Source: Planococcus citri
Taxonomy: Eukaryota; Arthropoda; Insecta; Hemiptera; Pseudococcidae
NCBI RefSeq assembly: GCF_950023065.1
Contig: NC_088677.1
Span: 79,261,469-79,325,468, forward strand
Length of the DNA stretch: 64,000 nt
Direction of reading: 5' to 3'
Shown here: one piece after another, positions 13,401-24,300 of the stretch
How positions within the stretch are numbered: the first letter of the stretch is position 1
Layout of the letters: every line of letters starts with the position of its first letter
Notes under the pieces: model-generated
Databases searched by the model: none
What the model was told of the DNA's origin: nothing
What the model saw: the letters and a program-made list of their open reading frames with translations, nothing else
Translations under genes and position numbers: made by a program

Positions 13401-16400
13401 GTCATTTAATAGACAAGGTTTCAAGCTACAATTTTAAAAAAAATCAGTCAAAAAGAATGAAAATTGGGCTCTCTGGGTCCTAAAAACCAAACAGTGGTAC
13501 GATTTAGGCAACCTTACCCTGCAGTGTCAGTAAGTAGTGAAATATGCTTATTTAGTTTAATTAATGCACTTTTTCCCTATGGGTGTAGATTAGGGTGGTT
13601 CAAAGAACAATAGAAAAAATTTTATGTTTCAATTTTTTGAGCTTACCCCCGAGAAGTGTTCCATTTGGTTTGGTCTGAAAACACTTCACAAAAAATTTCA
13701 GGTCAAAAAAATAATATTTAGAGGTCGCACATGAGAGTTAAATGTTGAGAAGGTATGAGCACGTCAAGCAAAAACTTCCCACAGTTGTGCGCCGGGGAAC
13801 GCAGCGTTGCATCCCCTCATTGGATTGAAGCAGATTACAACATGTTATCCCCTCTACAATGCATGACAAGTAAATCTAGTCCTTGGTGAGCTTTTTAAGA
13901 TGTTATTAATGATGAGTCAACGACAATTTTTCAATTCCAAAGATCACTGAAGGTGAAAATATAACATACTTACAAAAGATTTGAAAAGTAAAGAAAAAAG
14001 TAGGAGTATGAATTTGAGGTTGTATTATTCTATTCCACTTTGAAACCAAAGGGAAACAATTTATAGGATAAATTTACGTTGAAATATGAATATTTTATAA
14101 GATTCAGCACTTCTAGTTGAATAGTTGATGTTTTATCAACTACATATTATCAATGTAAGAGCTATTACCTACTTAGTAAAAATGGAATTTTTTTATTTCT
14201 AAATTCCATAATTTGGATTCAAATGAATTCTACAGCAGAAAAATCATAATCAATACTTTGGAATAGTTGTTTTAAAAACCCCAAAAAAATTGGTATCACT
14301 TAATAAGTTGTAGTGGGGATGCCACTCTCAGTACTGTTGCATAGAATCAACCCCATTGAGCTTCATTGCGTTTCCCCCTGCACCATCATGGGAAGTATTG
14401 GGCTTTCACGTGCTTGTAGCTCTCAACATTCAACGCTTGTGCGCGACCAAGAAAAATAATTCGCAAAAATGCTCTGAATATAGAACCATCGCATTAATGA
14501 GCCATGCTCTAAAGCTACTACTATCCATCATAAATGCCAGAATTGAAAAGAAGATAGATGAAAATCTAAGCGAAACACAATATGGCTTTGTAGCAAAAAA
14601 AGGGACTAGAGACGCAATCGCCCTGCTGAAAGTGATCATCCAAAGAGCACTGAATGCAAACAGGGAAATTATTGCTTGCTTCGTCGACTATGAAAAAGCA
14701 TTTGATCGTGTCAACCATGAGAGGATGTTGGAGATCCTGAAGAAATACAATATCGATGACAAAGACCTGCGGATAATCAAGAACTTGTACTGGGAGCAGA
14801 GCGCAAACATCAAGTTTGGAACTGAGTACTTGGAGAATAGATGTGGTATAAAGAGAGGTGTGAGACAAGGATGTCCCCTCTCACCTAGGCTGTTCAACGT
14901 GTACGCAGAAGAAATAATGAGAGAAGCGCGAATCAAACAAACTGGATTCAAGATCAACGGCCGCGGCAAGAGAATAAATGAAATAAGCTACGCAGATGAC
15001 AAAGTGATCCTTGCTGAAACAGAAGCGCAGATGCAGAAAATGATCAACCAAATCAACAGTGCTGGATTAAAATATGGAATGAAGATAAATGCAGGCAAGA
15101 CCAAGGTGATGAGATTTACAAAAGCAGACTTCAAGGAGGTCAAAATCAACATTGGAACTCAGGAAATTGAAAATGTAAATCAGTTCAGATACCTTGGAGC
15201 GCTGATAAATAATGATGGTAGAGATCATAAAGAAATTAAATCACGGATTGGAATGGCAAAAAGCGCCTTTAACAACCTAGCCAATGTGCTGGGAAATCGA
15301 ACGATGAGTCTAGCTCTGAGAAAGAGAATTATGAGATGCTACGTATGGACCGTTCTGAAGTATTCCTGTGAAACATGGACCATGAGTGCAGAATGCGAGA
15401 AGAAAATATCTGCTTTTGAGATGTGGTGCTATCGAAGGCTACTACGGATCTCATGGAAGGACTTCATCACCAACCAGGAAGTATTAGTAAGAATAGAAGA
15501 GGAGCGGAAAGTCGTAGTAGAAGATATAAAGAACAGAAAGCTAAAGTATATAGCTCATAAAATACAAGAAAACGGTATTTTCATGCTAGCGGTACAGGGG
15601 AAAATTCAAGGAAGAACTACAAGAGGGAGGAAACGATCGGAGATGCTAACAACAAACTCACCGGCCAACTCTCCCTGTAAGACCCTGAAAGAAACTATCA
15701 GATACGCTAGAAACCGGCTGATATAGATGGAAGTATACGCTATCTCCTGTAAAGGAGCGCGACTACGACAACGACGGCGCGACCTCTAAATATTATTATT
15801 TTTCAACAAAATTTTTATGGTGTCATTTTTTCATCAAAAGGAACAAAAATAGGAGGTAAGACCTTAAGATTTCAAAAAAAATGTTACATGAACCACCCTA
15901 GTGTAGATCATAATATCTATACATAAAGCTTAAGACTTGTACAAAAGGCATAACCTAACCATGTCTTATTATTTTCACGTTACTTCATCGCTAATTAATA
16001 ATAATTAAGCTTAAAAACCTAACATTATTATTAAGATTATTATATTCACTAAGGCGAGTCCTAAGATGCGAGCAAAGGATTGTGTCCATTATAAAATAAT
16101 TCTATGGTATGTGTATTTATTTAGTAGGTATTTTTGAATGATTCTGTGTATAGGGTGACAGGTTTTATCGTATTACTCTACCTACAGGGTGCCCTGAAAT
16201 ACCGAGCACCCCTAAGAAAGTTTTCTACTAAAATACTTTGGTTGGTCACAGTGAATGATAATAATAATAGCACATGATTGGTTGTTGGACTGGAGAGATA
16301 ACATTCCACCAATCATATGCATCTATTTCACGTTGCCAACCTATATTTTTAATGAAAAACTTTCTTAGGGGTGCTCGATATTTCTGGGCACCCTGTACTC

Positions 16401-19400
16401 CGAGGTATCCAGGACAAGGTAATTATTCCTTCCCTAAGGAATAATTATTGACTAAACCACCAAACTAAAGAATTAAAATAATTAACTACTCCCCATCCAA
16501 TAATCCCAAGTCTCACTCTATCATGCTATTTTTTTCCTTCTTAAAACCGCTATTTTCCCGCTCTATAAAGGTAAACATACCTATTTAATTATTGCACTTA
16601 CTGTACGACGTGTCTCATCAGCCTTTATAGCTTTATATATTGCGCTTATACTTTCTTTCGGTCCATGAATGTGAGGAATGCCAGTTTGAACTGAGGCTTT
16701 CGTTTCTGAATCCACGTTGGTTTGATTTGGGCCAATTTGTAATGAAACGCTATGTGTGAAAGAGAGTATTGTAGTCTTGAATTTGTATTATCGAATAATT
16801 TAGATGGACATTATGAGTTACCTACTTTTCAATTGGAATGAACCATCTACCCCATGGTTCAATTTCCTTCACGTAATTCAACGGGCCCCGAAACTTTGAC
16901 TCGTCTACACCACATAACGTTAATTCACCACCATTGGTATCCGATGTATTCCTAATTATTTGGAAATGAACAAATTAGGCATTTCTTCAAGATCAATGTT
17001 AATAATTAGGAAATTGAATAAACTGTCTATGCCAGCTTCATCTTCAGCGGTGCTTGATTGTGGTGTACTCGTATTATTAATTAAATAAATAAAACTTAAT
17101 TTTACCTGGTAAAATAAAATGCAAATTTATTCTCTCGATTGAGCTTCTGGCAAAGTTGTGTGATGATGTTATCGGACGGTCTCGAGTAATCATATTTTAA
17201 TCCGAAATGACCTAAGTGTGGATTGTGCAGATAAATTGTTCTGACGTCAACAATTTCAAGAAATTCTGTGTTCTTGAGTTTAACTCCATGCAACTGTAAC
17301 GTCGTCGTAATTTTTGTTTTTTAATAATCAAACCAAAGCTGTTCATAATGTGATTTTGAGTTTCGTGATTAAAACACGGAATTTCCATCAACTATTGCTC
17401 GCTAATCGTTGAACTTGTGAATTTATGCTTGACTTACTGTTATTGTATCATATGAACAAAATCCAGTTAACTCTCCTGATCCTTGATATACTTGTTCTAT
17501 TTCTTCTTGACAATTTGGCTTTGTTGGTTGTTTGTACGTTGTTGAGATCTTGTGGTCATATAAATGAATGCTCTCTGTCGAACACATGGCAAAATTTCTA
17601 TCATTTTCTCATGCGCTTTGCAGAATGCAGTTATTGCAAAATTGCTGCAGCGTTGCATTGGAAAACATTAGAAAGAAAGCTTGATTTGCTATTCACTACT
17701 TGAAGATTATTTTTTCTTACCATTTTCACATACCGAAGCATTGCAGCTTTTTGAGAGTACCCATAGCTGGGAGGATTCTGTTTCGAAAATCATTTGAAAC
17801 TCTTGAGGTGGCGTTCCAATTGAAACAGTACCGTAATACACATACTGAAAAGTAAATGTACATAATGTTCAGAATCTATTTCATATGTGCGGATGTTATC
17901 ATTTGATCAGTAAGCAGAAAGTCTATTATGCAGAGGGTGTTGGGGAGAATCGTCTGGCAAAATTGAAGGATATCTATGTATTGTAGATTAGGGTGGATCG
18001 CGAAAAATTCAGTAGAGATCTTCATCTTGAGTTGAAAATTACCCAAAAGAAAATGTAAGATCCGGAGGTGCTCGTGGAGGAGAGATTTGAGCCCCCAAGA
18101 GGAAGCGTTTTCATAAGAAACCGTGATGCTAACTTCAAAAAATCAAAAAAAGTTGTAAGTTTTTTTCTGTTTTTTTTGTTTTTTGTTTTGTTTTTCGCTT
18201 ACTTTTGTACGATTGTTTAATATACCGTTTGCTTAGTTTTCAGTGCATTGCAACGTTTGATTAAAATTACTTTGAAAACTAAATTAAGGTTTCAAACTTT
18301 CGAGAATACTGTATTTCGGAATGTTTATTTAGATTTTTTTCCCACCTTGATCGAAAAATTGGCGGGGTTTTCAATTTTTCATTTTTAAACAGGTTTTGAA
18401 ATTCAGAATTTTTGGTTAAAACGTGAAAAATTTCATTTAATCATGAATCTGATGCATTATTTTTGTAAAATTAGCGAGAGACAGAGAGGCAAGAGATTAT
18501 TTTCGAATTTCGATTTCATTTTTAGTTTTCAATTCTTCCAAAGGTGTAAATTTTATTCTCAGTTTTTGATTTTTGTTTTCATAGTTTTCGGTTTCATTTT
18601 TTTAAGCTTTTTAATTTTATTTTAGAGTTTTTATTTTTACTTTCATTTATTGATTTTATATGTTTTGTTTTTCATTTACTTTTCAAAATTTTCAATTACA
18701 TACCTACTTTTTCGCGGGTTCGTATTTTTTTAAAAGTTTTCTATTCAATTTTGAATTTCAATATTTATCTACTTTTTAAAATGCGATTCGAACGGGGCTG
18801 CGATTTTTGGAAAGAGCATTGTTTAAAACCCCAAAAAACAAATTTTCGGTTGCCCAAGTTCATTTTTCGATTTTTGGCGAATTTTTGAAAATTCAAAATT
18901 GACTGTTTTTGGTGATTATGCTTTTTTTCAAAAGTTCGTACTGATCAATAAAAATGGTCAAAATACGAGTAAGTCCCAAAACTAATAATAATTTCCCAAA
19001 TCCAAATTTCATCATTTCCAGCCATTCTGGAGCCTCCAGCGCGATTTTTCAATTTCTCCAGAATTTTGAATTTGCTCCAGAAGGCGTGAATATGAAGTTG
19101 GGCAGCTAAAAATCGAGTTGTATATTACACTCGACCTGTTTAACGAGTTTATCTACATTTGAGCCGATTTTGGGAGTGACACCTCAAGAGTGGTTTTTTG
19201 AGGTGTTACTCTCAAATTCAAAATTTCGCCAAAAATCGAAAAATGAACTTGGGCAGCTGAAAATGTGGTTTTGGGGGTTTTAGACTATGCTCTTTCCAAA
19301 AATCGCGGTCCCCTTCAAATCGGAGTGTGACACCTCAAGAGGTTCCCTTGTAAGCTATGAGATACGTAGCGGACTATCTATAGGTATATGAAATACGAGT

Positions 19401-19990
19401 ATCAGTGGTTTGAGTCAATCCCTTTTGTAAATAATCAATGTGATTTAAATATTAATTAATCGATTTGTTGATTCATTTATTTGAAATATGACAATGTTTT
19501 GGTTTAGAATGGTTTCTACCTGACAAGTAATTAAAGTCCCTTTACTTTTGTGTTTTGTCCTTAGAAGATCGTTTTTATTTCTAAGTAGGAAATGGAATTT
19601 TCAATTGGCCTGATTGAGCTACTTAGTTTTATATGTGATTGATTCTAATGTTTCGTTGTAAATTAATCCTATTCTATCCCATCTTACCTACCCACTTACG
19701 TAAGTATTCCTATCTATTTTTCTTACTCCTGAAATCTCTAAATCCAGATAATTACTCACCAATCTTCTCAATGACAACGGCTCCCTTGTCAATGATATCC
19801 TAAAAAAAATTGTGGAAAACTATGTATAGTTTTGCCATTTGCACGAAAACTAAGCTTTCACATAAATTTATAGCCTACGTAGTTTAAAAATGAATTTCAT
19901 TTACCGTATACCACTTCCAGAAGTTGAAACATTTCTCGCGTTAAATAGTTGTAAAAAAAAGAAAACAATATAAAAATACTGTGACATCAT
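7439..19990 (-). CDS. Gene 2: cathepsin D-like protein with both catalytic Asps replaced, 9 exons, 8.8-kb transposon-filled intron 7
   Basis: Exons in reading order: 19905-19990, 19760-19799, 17721-17844, 17438-17574, 17106-17293, 16826-16951, 16602-16749, 7740-7832, 7439-7657. Total 1161 nt, 386 residues, no internal stop, phases as in gene 1. The start (ATGATG at 19990) precedes a signal peptide (MMSQYFYIVFFF...). The propeptide exon is cut to 13 codons (ISLTREPLSLRRL). The first active-site motif reads ETES (Glu63) in YGTVSIGTPP...IFETESSQLWVL. The second reads VQTGIPHI, with Gln255 in place of Asp. The flap is YQGSG. The rest of the fold is kept (GGELTLCGVDESKF, LWILGNVFLQKYYSVYD). Both lobes lack the catalytic Asp, yet the frame and splice sites are intact, which argues for a retained non-enzymatic function. 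The tail RAAVIIYFF is repeat-derived, as in gene 1. Intron 7 (7833-16601) is about 8.8 kb; the same intron in genes 1, 3 and 5 is about 0.3 kb. Confidence 0.87.
9460..9535 (+). repeat. tRNA-like (SINE-type) segment in dispersed repeat A copy 1
   Basis: TGGCTTAGTGG (9466-9476) matches a pol III A box and GGTTCGAATCC (9516-9526) is a perfect B box, at normal spacing. The segment between does not fold as a normal tRNA, so it is a tRNA-derived repeat, not a tRNA gene. Confidence 0.55.
9686..10233. mobile_element. MITE of pogo/Tigger type, nested in repeat A
   Basis: Terminal inverted repeats CAGTACACTCTCGATAACTC (left) and its inverse (right) are flanked by TA on both sides (9684-9685, 10234-10235). 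It is absent from the other copy of repeat A. The interior has repeated units built on ttcgagttatagaggt. TA duplication and a CAGT...CGATAA terminus fit the Tc1/mariner-pogo group. A fragment of the same family lies near 12070-12110. Confidence 0.75.
12676..13520. mobile_element. Non-autonomous element with TIR AGGGTAAGGTTGCC
   Basis: AGGGTAAGGTTGCC at 12676 is mirrored by GGCAACCTTACCCT ending at 13520. The adjoining variants of cgtaccactt are also inverted, and interior short copies of gtaccat-type motifs recur. No transposase; no clear target duplication. Confidence 0.6.
13591..15900. mobile_element. hAT-like element with perfect 8-bp TSD, containing a LINE fragment
   Basis: Ends TAGGGTGGTTCA and its inverse TGAACCACCCTA are flanked by the identical 8-mer GTGTAGAT (13583-13590 and 15901-15908). 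An 8-bp duplication and a TAGGG end are hAT hallmarks. The only coding potential inside is a LINE reverse transcriptase, so the element was non-autonomous and received a LINE. Confidence 0.75.
14440..15790 (+). pseudogene. 5'-truncated LINE reverse transcriptase
   Basis: One open frame (stop at 15726) carries reverse-transcriptase motifs: SEYRTIALMSH, IACFVDYEKAFDRVNHERM, GVRQGCPLSPRLFNVY, the catalytic ISYADDKVILAE, then FRYLGALINNDG and a C-terminal region KISAFEMWCYRRLLRI. The endonuclease half is missing and there is no proper start; the frame opens from a TTG. The 3' end carries TCCTGTAAAGGA and GAC-rich repeats, then ATT repeats. The family resembles RTE/Dong-like insect LINEs, not settled. 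It is a typical 5'-truncated insertion and cannot move by itself. Confidence 0.8.
16185..16395. mobile_element. CAGGGTG MITE, copy 1
   Basis: 211 bp with terminal repeats CAGGGTGCCCTGAAATA and the inverse of CAGGGTGCCCAGAAATA, flanked by TA on both sides. Two relatives lie at 24159-24348 and 26753-26963. Tc1/mariner-type by its TA target. Confidence 0.8.
17845..19759. repeat. Gene 2 intron 2: low-complexity DNA with an inverted repeat
   Basis: AT-rich, with T-rich runs at 18150-18770. Arms 18781-18900 and 19210-19328 are inverted copies (gcgatttttggaaagagcat and cccaagttcatttttcg occur in both). No coding content. Confidence 0.5.
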
Positions 19991-20074
19991 TTTCGACCAA
20001 TGATTATTTTTCATCGTAAACTTACGCGAACGACTGAAAACATTTAAACTGGTTCAATTTTTCCTGGAGTACTT

Positions 20075-20082
20075 TATTTATA
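20075..20082 (-). promoter_or_regulatory. TATA box of gene 2
   Basis: TATAAATA on the minus strand about 90 bp before the gene 2 ATG, in the conserved context AGATTAGAGAGTCGA. An initiator-like TCAGTCGTTCG lies downstream. Confidence 0.5.
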
Positions 20083-21329
20083 TCGACTCTCTAATCTTTT
20101 TTTAAAATCAGTTTGAAAATAATCAATTTCCATACTCGTTTTCCGAGAAGCTCGTATGTACGATTCACATCCTGTATATGAAAATTATATTTATCATCGA
20201 TGCTTCTGCGAATTATTTTGGTGAAAATCATATATGTATTTCAACGCTCGGTTGATGATTATTTCTCAGTGTTGGAATTTTCAGCGTCGTTGTGTTATCT
20301 AGCTGTTGAAATTTTCTGAATAATGGAAATATTTTTATTGCGTTGTACAAAAAGTATCTACATAGTGGGGGCTCACATAAGGATCAATTGCACCCCCTCC
20401 CCATCTGTTGGTCCTCTGCGGAAACTTTTTTCTTGAAGGTGGAGTCCCAAGAAACATTTCTAGCTCTTGTGCTCAAAAAATAATAAAAATAGGTTTTACC
20501 TTCTTACAAAATGGTAGCATTTTGGTTGAACCCCTCCCCCTGTCTTAAAATCAATATTGTCTCCTTTTTACGCGTGAGCGATGCAATTTGCTCGAAGATC
20601 GTTTGAAAGTATGCTGTCCAAACTAATGTTCACTGTAGAATTCAGATTTTGGGCCAATTTTAGTGTCCAGAACGCAGGGACGGGGATGGTCACTGACTTA
20701 AATTCGGCAGAAATAGGATAAAAGAGGAGTGTGGTATCGAAATCAAGGTATTTGGGGGTGAAAATTACGATTTTGATGTTAATTTAGTAGTCTAACCCTC
20801 CGTGACTCCAAAGGGGCGTGGTCACTGGTCCTAAATTAAAATCTGTTAAAACATTTTGGAAAAGTCGAATGTGGTGTCAAAATCATAGGTTTCTACAAGT
20901 GAAAAACACGATTTTGAGACTCAGTTAGCTGTACATCGATCCCTGAAAACTCCAAAATATCTATTCCAAATACAAAATTCTAAATCGTTCATTTTGACAA
21001 AAAAAAAAAAAATGTTGTCCTAAGTACTTACCTAAAATTTGTTGGCCAAAATCTCAGCCGTATTTGAGTGAACGTGTTTGTAAAGATTCTTTTGCAAGTC
21101 TTTAAAAAAGTATCCAATTTATTTAAAAAAAAAAAAAAAAACTTACAGAATAAAGATGAATAATTTAATAAAAATATTTGAAATGTATATATGCTCAATA
21201 ATAGGTACTACATACATAATATATAAAGTAATGGGATTATGTACGAATTTGATGTTGATTTATACGCCATTGATAACCAGCATTACTTATGAATTATAGG
21301 TAGGAGGTACTGTTCGAATCTGGTGATAT
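20083..21329. other. Intergenic DNA between genes 2 and 3
   Basis: Duplicated 5' flank of gene 2 (matching 6010-7080), then 3' flank of gene 3. No gene or clear transposon seen. Confidence 0.5.
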
Positions 21330-24300
21330 TTAATCAGTTTTGAGCGGGTGAATGCTTTCGGCAAATCCAATTGCGTGGTGATCCATGTCATAAACAGAGT
21401 AATACTTCCTTAAGAAAATATCTCCTAAAATCCATGTGTCACCGTCTGAACCCGGCGAGATAGTAAAAGCAACTCTGCATTCATTCTTTTTATATAAAAA
21501 CTGTACGAGATACAGAACCATGATAAATGTCTCACATTTTAAATAAAATGTTCATTCATATTGAAGAAATATTTTCACATTAGGCCTACCTTGAAAGTGT
21601 AGTCTTTTCCTTCAAGTGTGTATTTTTCCCCACCGATTGTAAACGTTATGTTGGGTAACTTGGGGATTTCTTTGCAATTGACCTATGCGCAGAGAACAGT
21701 ATTGTTTTAATAGGTGTTCAGAACAAATAATATGTCGAAGAAAATCCAAAATATTCGTATTCTGACTTTTTCATGTCTATACCTATGGTTTTGAATAATT
21801 TTCATCAAGTTCCAAAAAAAAAAAAAAAATATCCAACTTATTCTGAATAAGCCTGTAATGTGGTCCCGTCTTTCCCTTTTTCATCATATTCTCGATTCCT
21901 TTCAGTTATAAGTCTCATAATTTTCATGTGAAATTGACAAATTCAATAAGGGTAAATCTACGTAGGTAATTATTTGCACTTACATCATGATAATCCAGCT
22001 CAGCCTTTGTAGCATTATATATTTCGAGAATTTTTTCATACGGTCCTTGAATGTGAGTAACGCCGGGGTTAACTAAGGCTTTCGTATTTGAAGCCAAATG
22101 CATGATTTCACCGGAGCCAAGTTGTAATGAAATGCTATATATACATTATAAGAAAATATCGTAGTTGATTAAAATTCTTGAATTTGTATTACCGAATACT
22201 TTTGATGGGCATTACGAGTTACTTACTTTTCAATTGGAATGGTCCATCTACCGAATGGTTCAGTTTCATTCACGTAATTCAACGAACCCGGCCGAAACTT
22301 TGAGCTGTCTATACCACATAACGTTAATTCACCGCCATCGGTATCCGATAAATTCCTAATTTTAAAATGAACGAGAATTAGATATTTCATTGAGACCAGT
22401 GTATTGGTTAGGAAATTGAGAACTGTCTATGGCAGCTTCATTTTCAGCTGTGATTGATTTCTGATACGCTATCTATTGCCATATTGGAGTATACTCGTAT
22501 TATTAATAAAATAAATAAAAATTAAGTTTACCTATTAAAATAGAATGAAAATCTATTCTTTCGATTAACCAGCTGGCAAAGTTTTTTCATGATGTTATCG
22601 GATGATCCGTCGTGATTATAACTTAATCCGAAAACTCCTTGGCATGGACCGTGTAGGAATATTGTTTTGATGTTAACAACTTCAAGAAATTGTGTATTAT
22701 TGAGTTCAACCCCATCCAACTGTAACATGGTCGTAATTTTTGCTTTTGAATAATCAAATATCCAAAGCTGTTCATATTTTGGAGTTTCGCGATATAAAAC
22801 AATGTTCTTCTTCCGTTAGGATGAGAAATTTCGATGAATTATTGCTCGCTCATCGTTTAATTTTCAATTAAGGCAAACATGAACAGACAGTTGAAAATTT
22901 TGCAAATTAGCAAAATTATATTCAAAATTTATCTGTGATGAGCATTCAAGGAATTATGCAACTTATAAAGTTTAAAATATTAATATGAAACAGCTTAAGA
23001 TTGTACCCCTTAAGTTGTTTGCAGTCGGCAGCTCAACTCACACCTAGGTATCTACGTGGTTTGGGTTACGTTTCTCGTAACATCCAGAACATATAATATG
23101 ACGTATTATTCTGCTGTATCATGTGCTTAGACTTACTGTTATTGTATCGTTTGAGCAAAGTCCATCGTATTCGTCTCTATTTACTTCTTGTGTGCGGTTT
23201 TCACAATTTGTTGAGTTTTTGTACGTTGCTGAGTTCGTGTGGTCATATGAATCAAGCCCAACTGTTGAAAAAGTTGCAAAATTTATATCATTTTCTCATG
23301 CGCAGTATGTATAGGTAGGTACCTATTGCAGTTATTGCAAAATTGCTGCAGCGTTGCATTGAAAAGCACAAAAAAGAATGCTTGATTCATTCACTTCTTT
23401 AAGGTTATCTTTTCTTACTTTTGTTACATCTCGGATCATTGCAGCGTTTTGAGAGTACCCATAGCTGGGAGGATCTTGTATCAAATATCATTTGAAAGTT
23501 TTGAGGTGGCGTTCCAATTGAAACATTACCGTAATACTCGGTCTGAAAAGTAAATATATGTTGAGAATATATTTCATATGTACGGATGTGATCACTTGAT
23601 CAGTAAGCAGAAAGTCAATAATGCACATGTGTGTTGCACTGTTACAGTAATAGTCTGCCAAAAATTGAAGTTTGTGGAAAATTACCCAGTCTCAATTGAA
23701 AGTACATATGTACCTATTTGAGATGCTAATTCGATCTTGTTAATCACTAATTTTTGAATAAATACATTGGTACGTGTTTTGAAAATTTTTTTTGGAAAAC
23801 ATTTTGCATTATTCGTGTCAAAATATTGAAAGATATCATTCCTAGAACTGAGGAAATATTTTGCAACGCAACAGTGTCAATTTTTAGATCATTTTTGCCA
23901 ACTTCAAAAAATTGAAAAAATTCATAAGTTTTTGGCAGGGTATCTAACAGCTAGTGGAGATAGTGAAAGTAGTGAAAAATGAGTGAGATTAGTCAAAAAG
24001 GTAATAAAAAAATTAAAAAATCAAATTTTGGCGATTTTGTGATGGTCCATCAATTTTTGATATTTTTGAGTAGGTAATTTTCACAATCAATATTACTATT
24101 TTTTTTGTTACTTACCTAGATTTATGAATATTCATTTCTGGCTCTTAATTGTATGGTACAGGGTGCCCAGAAATATTGAGTAGGTACCCCTAAAAATGTT
24201 TTCTATCAAATACTTTAGTTGGGCACATGATTGGTTGTTGGACTGGAGAGATAACATTCCACCAATCATATGCATCTATTTCACGTTGTCAACCTATATT

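Larger units (their letters stand above)
8117..16565. mobile_element. Outer transposon of the nest in gene 2 intron 7 (TIR TAGAGCGG, TSD TAA)
   Basis: TAGAGCGGAAAA at 8117 is mirrored by the inverse of TAGAGCGGGAAAA ending at 16565. TAA lies directly outside both ends (8114-8116, 16566-16568), and joining the flanks restores the short intron seen in genes 1, 3 and 5. A 3-bp TAA duplication fits PIF/Harbinger-type insertion (inference). No transposase is visible. Almost all of its 8.4 kb is later insertions. Confidence 0.6.

Noticed and set aside
14356..14440. Start of the 456-codon LINE frame at 14356
   Set aside because: The codon is TTG, and the first 28 or so residues do not match any LINE. 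Homology begins near 14440 at the truncation point.
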